Shown piece by piece: positions 1 through 8,983 of a stretch of DNA of 44,997 nucleotides. The translations under genes and the position numbers were made by a program. The stretch is from Rhodocyclales bacterium (GTDB lineage Bacteria > Pseudomonadota > Gammaproteobacteria > Burkholderiales > Rhodocyclaceae): contig JACOUN010000001.1 of assembly GCA_016177805.1 (NCBI GenBank), positions 1-44,997 of the forward strand, read 5' to 3'. Each line of letters opens with the position of its first letter. Position 1 is the stretch's first letter. The notes beneath the pieces were generated by a model. That model was given only the letters and a program-made list of their open reading frames with translations, was not told the origin of the DNA and did not search any database.

Positions 1-84
1 CTTCCCATCCCGAACAGGACCGTGAAACAAGACCGCGCCGATGATAGTGCCCATTACGGGTGTGAAAGTAGGTCATCGTCAGAC
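1..84 (+). rRNA. rrf: 5S ribosomal RNA, 3' part
   Basis: The first 84 bases match the conserved 3' two thirds of a proteobacterial 5S rRNA: the CCCATCCCGAAC loop, a GTGAAAC segment, CGCCGATGATAGTG, and the closing GTGAAAGTAGGTCATCGTCAG. The 5' part lies outside the window. A strong hairpin terminator follows within 15 bases, so this is the end of an rRNA operon. The exact mature 3' end is uncertain by a few bases. Confidence 0.93.
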
Positions 85-96
85 TACCCTCAAAGC

Positions 97-128
97 AAAG
101 AGCCGCTCTAAAAATAGAGCGGCTCTTT
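97..128 (+). terminator. rRNA operon terminator
   Basis: A perfect 14-bp inverted repeat (97-110 with 115-128) around an AAAA loop lies just after the 5S rRNA. The 3' arm ends in TTT. The position and perfect stem make it the probable intrinsic terminator of the rRNA operon. It lies between the rRNA operon and the 3' end of the convergent U32 gene and may stop transcription from both sides. Confidence 0.85.
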
Positions 129-205
129 GTGCGTCTACAACTGCAAAAATACCTCGGAATCCGAATCACCCGATCGGTCCGACGAACGCAAAAAGCTCAG
201 CCACG

Positions 206-1213
206 CTACTCGATGCCGAGAACTTCCGGGTAATAGCACATGTAGCCGGTGGAGCAATGCTCGATCGACGGGCGAAGATTTTTCGCCCGCTCGGCGACTT
301 CAGATTCAGGCATCCCGCCTATCGTTGCATCGACGATCTCACGCACCATTTTCACGCTGGCAAGCTTGCGCGGCAGAGGCCCTTCGCGGCCAGCGATCTT
401 GATTGCGGCCAGTCCGCCGGTATTGAACTTTGGTATCGCGCACAGTCCGCAGGGACCATAAGGCAGCCCCTCAGGGGTGGTCGAAAAACCACACGAGAAG
501 CGATACCAGAGCCATTTTTTGTAGGCGGCGTCGTTGTCTTCGATGCGTTTGAGCAAGGCCAGGCCAGGGCGTCGGCCGCTGCGATGGCGGTAGTCGTACT
601 GGTAGTTGTCCATGCAGATCGGGCCGCCCATCGTTCCGGGCAGATGGATGGTGTGACAGGCGCCTTCTTCAAACACGCAGCCGTCGTTGAGAATGAACGC
701 CTCGATTTCCATGTCGGGTACTTCAGCGGCGATTTCAACCGCTTCGGCGATCGTGACGTCGCGCGGCAGGATGATGCGCTTCGCGCCAAGTTCCCTGAAG
801 AGGCGCGCGGATTGGGCGTTGCGACAGGTCGCGACCGAGCTGACGTGCACGCGTGCCGCCGGAAGCGCTTCGGAAATGGCGTGCAACAGTCCGATGTCGC
901 TGACGATCAGTGCGTCGCCCCCCATGTCGACGAAGGTTCGTGCCATGTCGAGGGCGGCTTCGGATTGCTCGGGCGAATACTGCTGGGCGTTGAGGACGAG
1001 CGACAGCGGACAGCCATGGGCGTGCGCGGTGGTCACCGCAGTGCGGAGTTGTTCGTAGTCGGGAAGGTTGCCGCCTGGGCGGCGATTGGAATTGGCGGCC
1101 TTGAAGGTACCAACCCATTGGCGTGGCAAAACCCCGCAATACAGTTCATTCGCGCCAGCGGCCACCAGCGGCTCGATTTCAGCCAGTTTGCTGATCGGGG
1201 CAACGATTTTCAT
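206..1213 (-). CDS. U32 peptidase family protein (UbiU-like)
   Basis: This 335-residue protein belongs to the U32 (collagenase-like) family. It has the family N-terminus, in which a (beta/alpha)-type domain starts with a KIVAPISKLAEIEPLVAAGA segment. Cysteines at 179, 186, 200 and 241 resemble the four 4Fe-4S ligands of E. coli UbiU (known spacing 7/17/39; here 7/14/41), and C255/C258 form an extra pair. UbiU with UbiV hydroxylates ubiquinone precursors without oxygen; other U32 members modify RNA. The start at 1213 is chosen because its ATG overlaps the stop of the upstream U32 gene as ATGA, and the residues before it do not match the family. An Fe-S hydroxylase-like partner of the next gene is likely; the substrate is unknown. 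Confidence 0.8.
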   Translation of the reverse strand: MKIVAPISKLAEIEPLVAAGANELYCGVLPRQWVGTFKAANSNRRPGGNLPDYEQLRTAVTTAHAHGCPLSLVLNAQQYSPEQSEAALDMARTFVDMGGDALIVSDIGLLHAISEALPAARVHVSSVATCRNAQSARLFRELGAKRIILPRDVTIAEAVEIAAEVPDMEIEAFILNDGCVFEEGACHTIHLPGTMGGPICMDNYQYDYRHRSGRRPGLALLKRIEDNDAAYKKWLWYRFSCGFSTTPEGLPYGPCGLCAIPKFNTGGLAAIKIAGREGPLPRKLASVKMVREIVDATIGGMPESEVAERAKNLRPSIEHCSTGYMCYYPEVLGIE

Positions 1214-2079
1214 GCGGGTTCTCCAGGCACGATTACGCGGTCGATCTGGCCCGCTTCGCACGCGGCGCGCACGGCGGCGAGCATTTCATTGGTATGGCGG
1301 CTGTAGATGGTATTGCCGGTGTGACGGGTCGGCCAGCGATCGTGTTGGTGGGGGCGCGTGGTAGTGGCCGTTAGCGTCAGGCACTCCTTCTTGCACTTGC
1401 GCCCAGGGGCAAAGCGCTCCGGCCCCGTGATCGACATGGAGCCGGGGCGGCAACTGCGGCCCTTGGCGACATAGGCGTAGGGCAGATGGACGCTCACTGG
1501 TAACGGGGTACTGGCGAAAGCACCGTCGTACGCGAATATCGGTACGTCGATCTCCAGTCGCGCCAGCCCCAGTCGGCCCAGTATTGCCTGGAAGTGGCTG
1601 GATGCGATGGCGGGGTTGCACTGGGCCGCCCACTCCGGGCCGCCCAGGCGCGGATCCTTGATCATCCTGCACAGGATGCGGCCGGCACAGGCCCTGAGTC
1701 CGGGAAAGCTCTCGCGCAACAGGCGCGCGACCCCCCAGTCATTGACGATGACTTCGGACGATGGCGGCAGCAGCGGCAGCAGATTGTGCAGATCGCGCAA
1801 CACCTGCGGCGAGGCGATCGGTGTTAGTAGCGCGAACTGCAGTTGGTGCTGTTGTGCGAGATCGATGCCGGCCTGCAAGGTGCGTTTGCCTGGGAGCAGG
1901 TGCTCGCAGAATTCACTGCCAAAGTAGAGATGGGTTGGCGCCAGCGATGCGATCCACGCCCCCAGTTCTGCGTCGTCCAGCAGGCCGGACCATACGCTGC
2001 TCCGCTCGCCCGGTTCCGATGTTGCCCAACCGATGGGGGCCGGGCGGGTCAGGGATATGGCGAGTTGGGGCTTGGTCAT
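1210..2079 (-). CDS. U32 family protein (UbiV-like)
   Basis: This 289-residue protein has the length of UbiV (about 290). C58 lies in an LYFGSEFC segment like the N-terminal Fe-S ligand region of UbiV, and C210, C229 and C233 follow. UbiV ligands are spaced 13 and 4 at that place; here the spacing is 19 and 4. Another U32-type motif, CRMIKDPRL, is at 137-145. The gene overlaps the UbiU-like gene by 4 bp (ATGA), which implies coupled translation and probably a heterodimer. It starts only about 20 bases after a terminator hairpin that follows the aldehyde dehydrogenase, so its expression may depend on read-through. Whether the pair makes ubiquinone or serves the neighbouring catabolic genes cannot be decided from sequence alone. 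Confidence 0.75.
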   Translation of the reverse strand: MTKPQLAISLTRPAPIGWATSEPGERSSVWSGLLDDAELGAWIASLAPTHLYFGSEFCEHLLPGKRTLQAGIDLAQQHQLQFALLTPIASPQVLRDLHNLLPLLPPSSEVIVNDWGVARLLRESFPGLRACAGRILCRMIKDPRLGGPEWAAQCNPAIASSHFQAILGRLGLARLEIDVPIFAYDGAFASTPLPVSVHLPYAYVAKGRSCRPGSMSITGPERFAPGRKCKKECLTLTATTTRPHQHDRWPTRHTGNTIYSRHTNEMLAAVRAACEAGQIDRVIVPGEPA

Positions 2080-2099
2080 GGTGCATAGGCCTCGATGCG

Positions 2100-2127
2100 A
2101 AAAAAAACGCGCCCCCGCAGGGGCGCG
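2100..2127 (-). terminator. Intrinsic terminator after aldehyde dehydrogenase gene
   Basis: On the minus strand an 8-bp perfect G+C stem (2127-2120 with 2115-2108) with a TGCG loop is followed by eight T residues (2107-2100). This is a textbook rho-independent terminator. It lies between the aldehyde dehydrogenase gene and the U32 pair, 20 bases before the U32 start codon, so it either separates two units or attenuates read-through. Confidence 0.85.
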
Positions 2128-2195
2128 AAGGTTACTTCTCAGTGTGGCAAGTCAGCGAAGCAACCAGAGGAGTCGTTGTTTCCATTGTGCTGTCC

Positions 2196-3620
2196 TCAGG
2201 CCTTCATGATCTTGAGGGTTTGTATCGAGGTGTATTCCTCCAGACCGTAATGGCCGAACTCGACGCCGATGCCGGACTGTTTGACCCCGCCGAACGGCGC
2301 ATCAGGCTGCACCGCGCCGTGCTCGTTCACCCAGGCGGTGCCGCACTCCAGACGCAGCGCCAGCTCGGCGGCCCTGGCCTTGTCGTTGGACCACACCGAA
2401 CCGCCCAGGCCGTTGTCGCTGTTGTTGGCGCGCTTGATGACTTCCTCGATGTCCGAGTATTTGATCACCGGAAGGACGGGGCCGAATTGCTCTTCGTCGA
2501 CCACGCGCATGCCGTCGGTGACGTCGGCGATCACGGTGGGCTCATAGAAGTAGCCATTGCCGGGGCGTACCTGGCCGCCCGACAGGATGCGCGCGCCGTT
2601 GGCGCGGGCATCTTCCACCAGTTCCTGCACATACGCGAGCTGCGACTTGTTCTGTACCGGGCCGAGTTCGGTGCCGTCGGCCAGACCGTCGCCCACCTTG
2701 GTGTCGCGCGCGATGCGGGCCAGTTCGGCGCACAGTTCTTCGTAGATGCTTTCATGCACGTACAGGCGCTTCAGGCAGGCGCAGGTCTGACCGTTGTTGT
2801 GGAAGCCGACGCCGAAGAGCTTGGGGGCCACCTTTTTCGGGTCCATGTCGGGCAGCACAATGCCGGCGTCATTACCGCCGAGTTCCAGCGTCAAACGCTT
2901 CAGGTTGCCGGCGGCGTTCTGCATGATGTTCTTGCCTACCGGGGTGGAGCCGGTGAACACGATTTTGTTGATGTCGGGATGCTTGGCGATGGCGGTGCCG
3001 ATGCGGCTGTCGCCGGTCACGACGTTCAGTACCCCCGGCGGCAGGATGGCGTTGGCCAGCTCGACGAAGCGCGCGGTGGCCACCGGCGTGACGCTGGCCG
3101 GCTTGATCACCACGGTATTGCCAGCCCGCATGGCCGGAATGATGTGCCAGATCGCGATCATCAGCGGCCAGTTCCACGGCGTGATCGAGCCGACCACGCC
3201 CAGCGGCTTGCGATGCACTTCGATGCGTGCGTCGTCGTTGTCCTGGATGACCTCGACCGGCAGGCTCAGTTCGGCCGTGACGCGCGTCCATGCGATCGCG
3301 CCACCCACTTCCATGCCCGAGCCGATGCCGTTAAGGCCGCCCAGTGGCTTGCCGGTTTCCTTGGTCACCAGCGCCATCAGTTCCGGCATGTTGGCTTCCA
3401 GTGCCGAGGCGAGTTCGTGCATCAGGCGCTTGCGTTCGGCATCGGGGGTGCGGCTCCATGCCGGGAAGGCGGCGCGCGCGGCGGCCACGGCCTGATCCAC
3501 GTGAGTAACGTCGGCGGCCTGTACCTGGGCGAACGGCTCGCCGGTGGCCGGGTTGATGACTTCGAAGGTGCTGGCGGCCTTGACCGCCTTGCCGTTGATG
3601 ATCATGTCAAAGGTCTGCAT
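2196..3620 (-). CDS. NAD(P)-dependent aldehyde dehydrogenase
   Basis: This 474-residue protein is a full-length ALDH superfamily enzyme that oxidises an aldehyde to the acid. Visible motifs are the nucleotide-binding VFTGSTPVGK segment, the general-base glutamate E246 in LELGGNDAG, and the catalytic cysteine C280 in NNGQTCACLK. The start at 3620 has a good ribosome site (AAGGAG, 6 bases upstream). The gene follows the Ycf48-like gene by 57 bases and ends at a terminator, so it is probably the last gene of the cluster that starts with DUF1329. In that setting it plausibly oxidises an aldehyde intermediate of a hydrophobic substrate; the substrate cannot be read from the sequence. Confidence 0.95.
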   Translation of the reverse strand: MQTFDMIINGKAVKAASTFEVINPATGEPFAQVQAADVTHVDQAVAAARAAFPAWSRTPDAERKRLMHELASALEANMPELMALVTKETGKPLGGLNGIGSGMEVGGAIAWTRVTAELSLPVEVIQDNDDARIEVHRKPLGVVGSITPWNWPLMIAIWHIIPAMRAGNTVVIKPASVTPVATARFVELANAILPPGVLNVVTGDSRIGTAIAKHPDINKIVFTGSTPVGKNIMQNAAGNLKRLTLELGGNDAGIVLPDMDPKKVAPKLFGVGFHNNGQTCACLKRLYVHESIYEELCAELARIARDTKVGDGLADGTELGPVQNKSQLAYVQELVEDARANGARILSGGQVRPGNGYFYEPTVIADVTDGMRVVDEEQFGPVLPVIKYSDIEEVIKRANNSDNGLGGSVWSNDKARAAELALRLECGTAWVNEHGAVQPDAPFGGVKQSGIGVEFGHYGLEEYTSIQTLKIMKA

Positions 3621-3677
3621 GCTGTCTCCTTGCGGGGTAGTGGTTACGGAGTTTGAAGGTGTCGCGGTTCATGGTGT

Positions 3678-4658
3678 TCAGTCGGACACGATGCCGGTGC
3701 GTGAGAAAATGATGCTGCTTGTGTCGTCCAGTGCGATCGCGGTGGTCAGCGCTGCGCGGTCCTCGCGCTGCCGTGCCACGAAGTGTGCGCCGCCGTCGCT
3801 GCTTTCCAGCGTCACGCCGTCCAGTGCGACCGCCAGCACCTTGTCCTTGAGTGCGACGATGTCGGTGATCGAGCTGTGGGTGTTGCTCGCGGCGGCGCTC
3901 CAGCTCGCGCCGTTGTCGGTGCTGCGGTACAGGTTGCCGCGCAGGCCGCCGATCAGCAGTGTGCCGTCGGCCAACGCGGTGCCGCTCCAGAACGAGCCGC
4001 GGTAGCCGGTGGCGGCATAGCTCCAGTTCAGGCCGCGATCGGACGAGTGCAGCACCGTGCCGCGCTCGCCGACGATGAACAGGTCTCCGCCATGATTGGC
4101 AAAGATGCGCATCAGGTTGCGGTCGGCGCGGGTATCACCGGGAGGGGGGCTGAGTGCCACGTCTTCCCATGTCGTGCCGCCGTCGCGGGTGCGCAGCAGC
4201 AATGACCACAGGCCGACCGCCACGCCGTGCTCGGCATTGAGGAAATGCACCGAATACAGCGGACGGTCCTCACTCGTGTCCAGACGTTGCCGGGACCAGG
4301 TTTCGCCGCCGTCGCCGGTGCGCAGGATCACGCCCCAGTGTCCGACCGCCCAGCCGTTGCGTTCGTCGGCAAATGACACCGCGTTGAGCGTGGCGTCGGT
4401 CGGTACGTCGCGCGCCTGGCGCCAGCTCTTGCCCTGGTCATCGGACAGCAGCACCACGCCGCGATCGCCGACCGCCACGATGCGCGCGCCGGCGCGCGTG
4501 GCGTCCAGCATCATGCCGCGCGTGGCGAAGGGCGTGATGGTGGCGGGGCGGGGTTCGAGCGTCACAACGCCTTCGCCCGGTGCCGCGAACGCTGGCGGAT
4601 GTGCCATCAATAGCCCGACGGCCAGTGCAAGGAATACAGGTTTGAGTTGGTTTCGCAT
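3678..4658 (-). CDS. Exported Ycf48-like beta-propeller protein
   Basis: This 326-residue protein has a signal peptide (hydrophobic LALAVGLLMAHPPAFA, then APGEG) followed by repeats with the BNR/Ycf48 signatures SDDQGKSW, TGDGGETW, TRDGGTTW, SSDRGLNW and STDNGASW. These define a beta-propeller of the family named after the photosystem II assembly factor Ycf48. In non-photosynthetic proteobacteria such genes accompany MMPL permeases and DUF1302/DUF1329 proteins, where the role is unknown. It starts about 20 bases after the MMPL stop, which suggests an operon. ATG 4658 is preferred over an in-frame TTG at 4670; neither has a strong ribosome site. It probably acts in the periplasm or on the outer membrane. 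Confidence 0.88.
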   Translation of the reverse strand: MRNQLKPVFLALAVGLLMAHPPAFAAPGEGVVTLEPRPATITPFATRGMMLDATRAGARIVAVGDRGVVLLSDDQGKSWRQARDVPTDATLNAVSFADERNGWAVGHWGVILRTGDGGETWSRQRLDTSEDRPLYSVHFLNAEHGVAVGLWSLLLRTRDGGTTWEDVALSPPPGDTRADRNLMRIFANHGGDLFIVGERGTVLHSSDRGLNWSYAATGYRGSFWSGTALADGTLLIGGLRGNLYRSTDNGASWSAAASNTHSSITDIVALKDKVLAVALDGVTLESSDGGAHFVARQREDRAALTTAIALDDTSSIIFSRTGIVSD

Positions 4659-4680
4659 AGTCGTCTTCAATGGGTCATGC

Positions 4681-7074
4681 TCAGTGCGCCAGGATGCCGG
4701 GCGCGCGGACCGGGCCCTTGCGCGGAAACAGTTTTTCCATCCACACCGCGAAGGCCGGCAGCGCGGTCATGGCCATGACCATGTTCACCATGAACATGAA
4801 GGCCAGCAGCTTGCCCATGTCGGCCTGGAACTTCAGTTCCGAGAACATCCAGGTCGCGACCCCGACCGACAGCGTGATCGCGGTGAAGATGGTGGCCACG
4901 CCCACTTCGAGGATCGAGTGTTCCAGCGCCTTGACGATGTTCTCGCCGTTGGCAAGATGCAACTGGAGCCGGTTGTAGATGTAATAGGCATAGTCCACGC
5001 CGATGCCGACCGCCAGCACCATGACCGGCAGGGTCGCCACCGTGAGGCCGATCTCCAGCTCCTTCATGAACCAGTAGCCGATGAAGGTGCCGACCGTGAG
5101 CGGCAGGCAGCAGGCGATCACGGCGCGGAAGTCGCGATACATCAATGCCACCAGAGCCACGATGGCGGCATAGACGTAGAGCATCATCGGTAGTTCCGAT
5201 TCATGCACCACCTCATTGACCGCCGCGAGCACCCCGGCGTTGCCGGCGGCGAGGCGGATGCCCAGCCCGTCACTGGTGTCACGGGCGCGGAAGGCCTTGA
5301 CTTCGCGCACCACGCCGTTGATGGTGGTGGCCTTGTGGTCGGTCAGGAACAGGTGCACCGCCGTCATGCTGCAGTCCTTGTTCATGAAGCCGCGCACCCG
5401 CCCGATCTCGGTTGCGAGCGAGGCATAGTTGGGCACGTCGATGGGCACCACCCACATCTTGGGGTTGCCCTCGTTGTAGCCTTCGTTGTAGGTGCGCAAC
5501 TGGCCGGAGAACGACAGCGCCGACATCACGCCGGGGGCGTACTGCAGCGCCGCGACAAAGCGATCCTGGTACAGCCCCACCTGGACGTTGTCGCACGCAT
5601 CGGGGGGCGCCTCGAAGATCACCGACAACCAGTCCAGCCCGGTGTCGTAGGTGTTGGCGATCGACACCGCGTCGCGGTTGAAGCGTGCTTCGGCGCGCAG
5701 CTCGGGGGCGCCGGGCTGGACCGTGCCTATCACGCGGTCATGGCTTTGCCACACCGCCAGGCCGAACACCACCAGCGTGATGGCGATCACCGCCGCCGCC
5801 TTGCGCGGCTCGGCCAGGCGCGCGAGCACGCGCAGCCAGGTCGAGCGGCTTTCGCGCTTGAGCACCGCCTTGTCCGCGTATTCCTTGGTGAAGGTGAACA
5901 TGGAGGCGGCCAGCGGCAGCATGATCAGGTTGGTGACGATCTTGTAGCCGACCCCGAGCGACGCGGTGATCGCGAGTTCGCGCACCATCGGGATCGGGAT
6001 CAGCAGCAGCGTGACGAAGGTGATGAAGGCGGTGATCAGCGCCAGCGCGCCGGGAATCAGCAAGCCGGTGAAGCTGTCGCGCGCGGCCTGGTCGGTGGAT
6101 TTGCCGTGCGACAGTTCGCGCACGATGAAGTTGATCTGCTGCACCCCGTGCGACACGCCGATGGCGAACACCAGGAAGGGCACCAGCACCGCGAGCGGGT
6201 CCAGTCCGTAGCCGAGCAGGCGCAGGGTGCCGAACTGCCACACCAGCGAGGCCAGCGAACAGGCGATCGGCAACAGCGTCAGGCGCAGCGAATGGCAGTA
6301 CCAATACACCGCCAGCGCCGTCAGCAGCAGCGCGATGATGCAGAACTCCAGCACCGCCGAGGCGCCGTCGGCGATGTCGCCGATCTGCTTGGCGAAACCG
6401 ATGATCTGGATCTCGTACTTGTCGTCCTCGAACTTGCCGCGCAGCTCTTCCAGCAGCTTGTTGTAGGCGATGTAGTCGACCTGGTTGCCATCGCGGTCCT
6501 CTTCCAGCAGCTCGGCCACGATCATCGCGCTGGCCTGGTCGCGCGACACCAGTGTGCCGATGAAACCGCCGAGGCTGGTCGCGCGCTGGATGTCGGCGAT
6601 GACTTCCGGCGTCAGGTGTTGCGGCGAGATGGTGCCGGCGATCAGCGGATCGGCGCGAAAGCCCTCCTCGGTGATCTCGTTCACGTAGGAGTTGGGCGTC
6701 CACAGCGACTGCACGCCCAGCCGGTCGACGTTGGGCAGGAAGCTCACCGCCTGGGTGACTTCGTACAGGCGCTCCAGCGCCTCGGGGGTCCAGATCGTGC
6801 CTGCGCGGGCGCGCACGACGAAGTTGAGGCGGTTCGCGCCGAGCAGGTCGTCGCGATACTGCTTGAAGGTGCGGATGTATTCGTGCCCGATGGGCATCTG
6901 TTTCTCGAACCCCGCGTCCATGCGCAACTGCAGCGCGAAGTAAGCCATCACGCCGGTAAACGCGACCAGCAGGACGAGGATGATGACCCGGAAGCGGAAC
7001 AGGACATCTTCCATCCTGTGCAGTGTGCGGGCGACGAGGGAGTTCGCCGCGTCATCGCGGCTGGAGTTCGACAT
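4681..7074 (-). CDS. MMPL/RND-type membrane permease
   Basis: This 797-residue protein is an RND-superfamily exporter of the MMPL type. One transmembrane helix at about residues 30-50 is followed by a large periplasmic loop, then a block of five or six helices including a GVSHGVQQI segment, a second periplasmic loop, and a second helical block with the VGIGVDYAYYIYNRL signature (a sterol-sensing-domain-like helix). The internal duplication is typical. ATG 7074 is chosen; TTG 7083 is an alternative. With the Ycf48-like, DUF1302 and DUF1329 genes it forms a set seen beside genes for degrading steroids, terpenes and other hydrophobic compounds. It therefore probably moves a hydrophobic substrate or lipid across the envelope. 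Confidence 0.92.
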   Translation of the reverse strand: MSNSSRDDAANSLVARTLHRMEDVLFRFRVIILVLLVAFTGVMAYFALQLRMDAGFEKQMPIGHEYIRTFKQYRDDLLGANRLNFVVRARAGTIWTPEALERLYEVTQAVSFLPNVDRLGVQSLWTPNSYVNEITEEGFRADPLIAGTISPQHLTPEVIADIQRATSLGGFIGTLVSRDQASAMIVAELLEEDRDGNQVDYIAYNKLLEELRGKFEDDKYEIQIIGFAKQIGDIADGASAVLEFCIIALLLTALAVYWYCHSLRLTLLPIACSLASLVWQFGTLRLLGYGLDPLAVLVPFLVFAIGVSHGVQQINFIVRELSHGKSTDQAARDSFTGLLIPGALALITAFITFVTLLLIPIPMVRELAITASLGVGYKIVTNLIMLPLAASMFTFTKEYADKAVLKRESRSTWLRVLARLAEPRKAAAVIAITLVVFGLAVWQSHDRVIGTVQPGAPELRAEARFNRDAVSIANTYDTGLDWLSVIFEAPPDACDNVQVGLYQDRFVAALQYAPGVMSALSFSGQLRTYNEGYNEGNPKMWVVPIDVPNYASLATEIGRVRGFMNKDCSMTAVHLFLTDHKATTINGVVREVKAFRARDTSDGLGIRLAAGNAGVLAAVNEVVHESELPMMLYVYAAIVALVALMYRDFRAVIACCLPLTVGTFIGYWFMKELEIGLTVATLPVMVLAVGIGVDYAYYIYNRLQLHLANGENIVKALEHSILEVGVATIFTAITLSVGVATWMFSELKFQADMGKLLAFMFMVNMVMAMTALPAFAVWMEKLFPRKGPVRAPGILAH

Positions 7075-7108
7075 GCTGTGCAATACCCGGTGAGGTCAAG
7101 GTGAGTGC

Positions 7109-7138
7109 GCCCGAACCCAGGCGAGGCTGGGTCCGGGC
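7109..7138 (-). other. Intergenic hairpin between DUF1302 and MMPL genes
   Basis: A 12-bp inverted repeat (7109-7120 with 7127-7138, one G-U pair, 6-base loop) lies in the 74-bp gap. No T-run follows on the minus strand, so it is more likely an mRNA-stability or partial-attenuation element than a full terminator. Confidence 0.5.
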
Positions 7139-7148
7139 ACGGTCAGGC

Positions 7149-8909
7149 TTAGAAGTTGCGCGAAATGAAACCGCCGACGAAGTCCCGATCGCGATACGGC
7201 GCGCTGGTCGAGAAATCACCCCCCCAGAAGCGGGTGTAGTTCAGCCCCGCCTGCCAGGTCGCCGGATTCTTGTTGAACAGCACGTAGAAGTTGGCCGATT
7301 TTGCGCCTTCGGCCCAGTTCGCCATGAAGTTCGGCGTATTGCCCTGCACCGCGTGCGAGAAGAACACCCCCGGTATCACCTGCCAGCCCGGAATGATGGT
7401 GCTGTCGTAAGTCAGGCTGAAATCGAACATGTAGCCCCACGACAGCTTGTCGCCGACGCCGAACGGCACGCCATTGGCGTCGAGGAAGGTCCATGCCCCG
7501 GCCGCCGGCATCTGCTGGTAGGTCACGCCATTCTGCGTGCGGGTGTACACCTTGTTGCGGTGCACCCCCGGATACATGATCGCGGTCAGCTCGCCGAGGA
7601 AGGTCGCGGTCTGCGCCCCCACCATGTCGAGGAAGGCGCCGTGGTCGCCCGGTGTCAGGCTCAGGATGCCGGTCAGGTGAAGCTGGTAGCGCTCGCTGTC
7701 GATCGAGCTGTTGCATTCGACGCCGTACTCCAGCCCGTCACCGCTGCCGTCCATGTTCATGCATACCCCGAGGGAGACGGCGTCCTTGGGCCGGTACGAC
7801 AGTTCGGCGCCGACCGCCCAGTTGCCGATCGAGGTGTTGGCGCTGATGCCGAACAGGTCGCGGTTTTTCTCGAAGTACATGCGGGTGCCGGTCACGTCGC
7901 CGTTCCAGTACTGCACGTTGGGGGTCTTGTCGTGATAGCGCTGGTAGTAGAAGCCCAGGTCCGCGTCCATGCCTTCGGGGCGATACTTCACCGACACCCC
8001 GTACTGGCCGCCGTTACCCGGTTCCTTGTTCTTGAGCACCGGCAGGGCGGTGCCGTTCTCTATCATCTCCTGACGCTTGGCCGCGAGCGTGGCGCTGTTG
8101 ACCCGTCCGCCCTCGGCCAGGATCTGGCTCGCCGCGTCGGGGGCGAAGTAGAGCAGGTCGTCGCGGCCGCGGTCGAAGGTGTCCGACATCGAGAAATAGG
8201 TGCCGGCGGGCGGGAACTCGTACGGGTCCCATTTGAACTGGTAATAGGCCTCGACGTTCACGCCGTTGCCCAGGCCCGAGGCGAAGCTGATCATCGGTGA
8301 CGGCAGGAAGGCCTCCTTCAACTGCACCCCCGGCGAGGACAGGCGCTGCAGGTCCATGCGCACGTTGGAGTTGATGCCGCCGATCATGAACAGGCTCTCA
8401 CCCCAGCTCACCACCTGGTTGCCTACCCGCACGCGGGCGCGGTTGCCTCCCAGGTCGAAACCCTTGCTCACCCACAGGTCGTACAGGCGCGCGTACTCCC
8501 CCACCGCCCGTCTGGCCTTGCTGTCGAGCGGCGTGCGCGCGGTGTCGTCGGCGCTGAAGTCGTACAGCCAGCCGACCCGCCCCATGAAACGCAGGTCATT
8601 GTCGAACGACAGCAGCAACTCGTGCGAACCCTTGATGTGCGTGGAGAAGAAATCACCGTTGTCGTAGTTCAGATTGCCGTCGTCGCCGTTGGCCCACACC
8701 GCCGTGTTGGCATTGGCGCCGCAACTGGTCGAGATGTCGCCATGGTGGCTGCAGTCGCGGCCTTCGACGCGCTTGCCGAAGCCCAGCGTGAAGGTCGAGT
8801 TGAGCGACCCCTGCACGGATTCGTTTTCAAACCGGAACGCATGCGCGGCCGGCGTACAGATGCCGGTCACGAGCAGCGCCAGCAGGACTTTCTTCAGATG
8901 CGTATTCAC
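7149..8909 (-). CDS. DUF1302 family outer-membrane protein
   Basis: This 586-residue protein has a signal peptide (hydrophobic core LLALLVTGICTPAAHA) and a long beta-strand-rich region rich in aromatic and Gly residues, ending in an aromatic C-terminal residue (FISRNF). These are features of an outer-membrane barrel, and the motifs (FRFENESVQGSLNSTFTLG near the N-terminus, VSWGESLF, NMDGSGDGLEYG) fit DUF1302. The start is the GTG at 8909, because an AAGGGG ribosome site lies 7 bases upstream and the signal peptide begins there; the longer ATG form would add 16 unlikely residues. DUF1302 proteins are thought to be porins for hydrophobic substrates and almost always neighbour DUF1329, as here. 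Confidence 0.9.
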   Translation of the reverse strand: MNTHLKKVLLALLVTGICTPAAHAFRFENESVQGSLNSTFTLGFGKRVEGRDCSHHGDISTSCGANANTAVWANGDDGNLNYDNGDFFSTHIKGSHELLLSFDNDLRFMGRVGWLYDFSADDTARTPLDSKARRAVGEYARLYDLWVSKGFDLGGNRARVRVGNQVVSWGESLFMIGGINSNVRMDLQRLSSPGVQLKEAFLPSPMISFASGLGNGVNVEAYYQFKWDPYEFPPAGTYFSMSDTFDRGRDDLLYFAPDAASQILAEGGRVNSATLAAKRQEMIENGTALPVLKNKEPGNGGQYGVSVKYRPEGMDADLGFYYQRYHDKTPNVQYWNGDVTGTRMYFEKNRDLFGISANTSIGNWAVGAELSYRPKDAVSLGVCMNMDGSGDGLEYGVECNSSIDSERYQLHLTGILSLTPGDHGAFLDMVGAQTATFLGELTAIMYPGVHRNKVYTRTQNGVTYQQMPAAGAWTFLDANGVPFGVGDKLSWGYMFDFSLTYDSTIIPGWQVIPGVFFSHAVQGNTPNFMANWAEGAKSANFYVLFNKNPATWQAGLNYTRFWGGDFSTSAPYRDRDFVGGFISRNF

Positions 8910-8983
8910 ATTCTTTCCCCTTGAATCACCCGGCGTCGGCGCGGGGGCGCACGCCACCGGGTGGGTCTACGTGGTTGCCCGGT

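Noticed and set aside
1761-3656. Long plus-strand open frame opposite the aldehyde dehydrogenase
   Set aside because: Antisense shadow; the opposite strand has the full ALDH with catalytic residues and a ribosome site.
5203-7104. Plus-strand open frame of 633 codons opposite the MMPL gene
   Set aside because: Composition is His/Gln/Arg-rich antisense shadow of a high-G+C gene with no recognisable domain; the minus strand encodes a clear MMPL permease.
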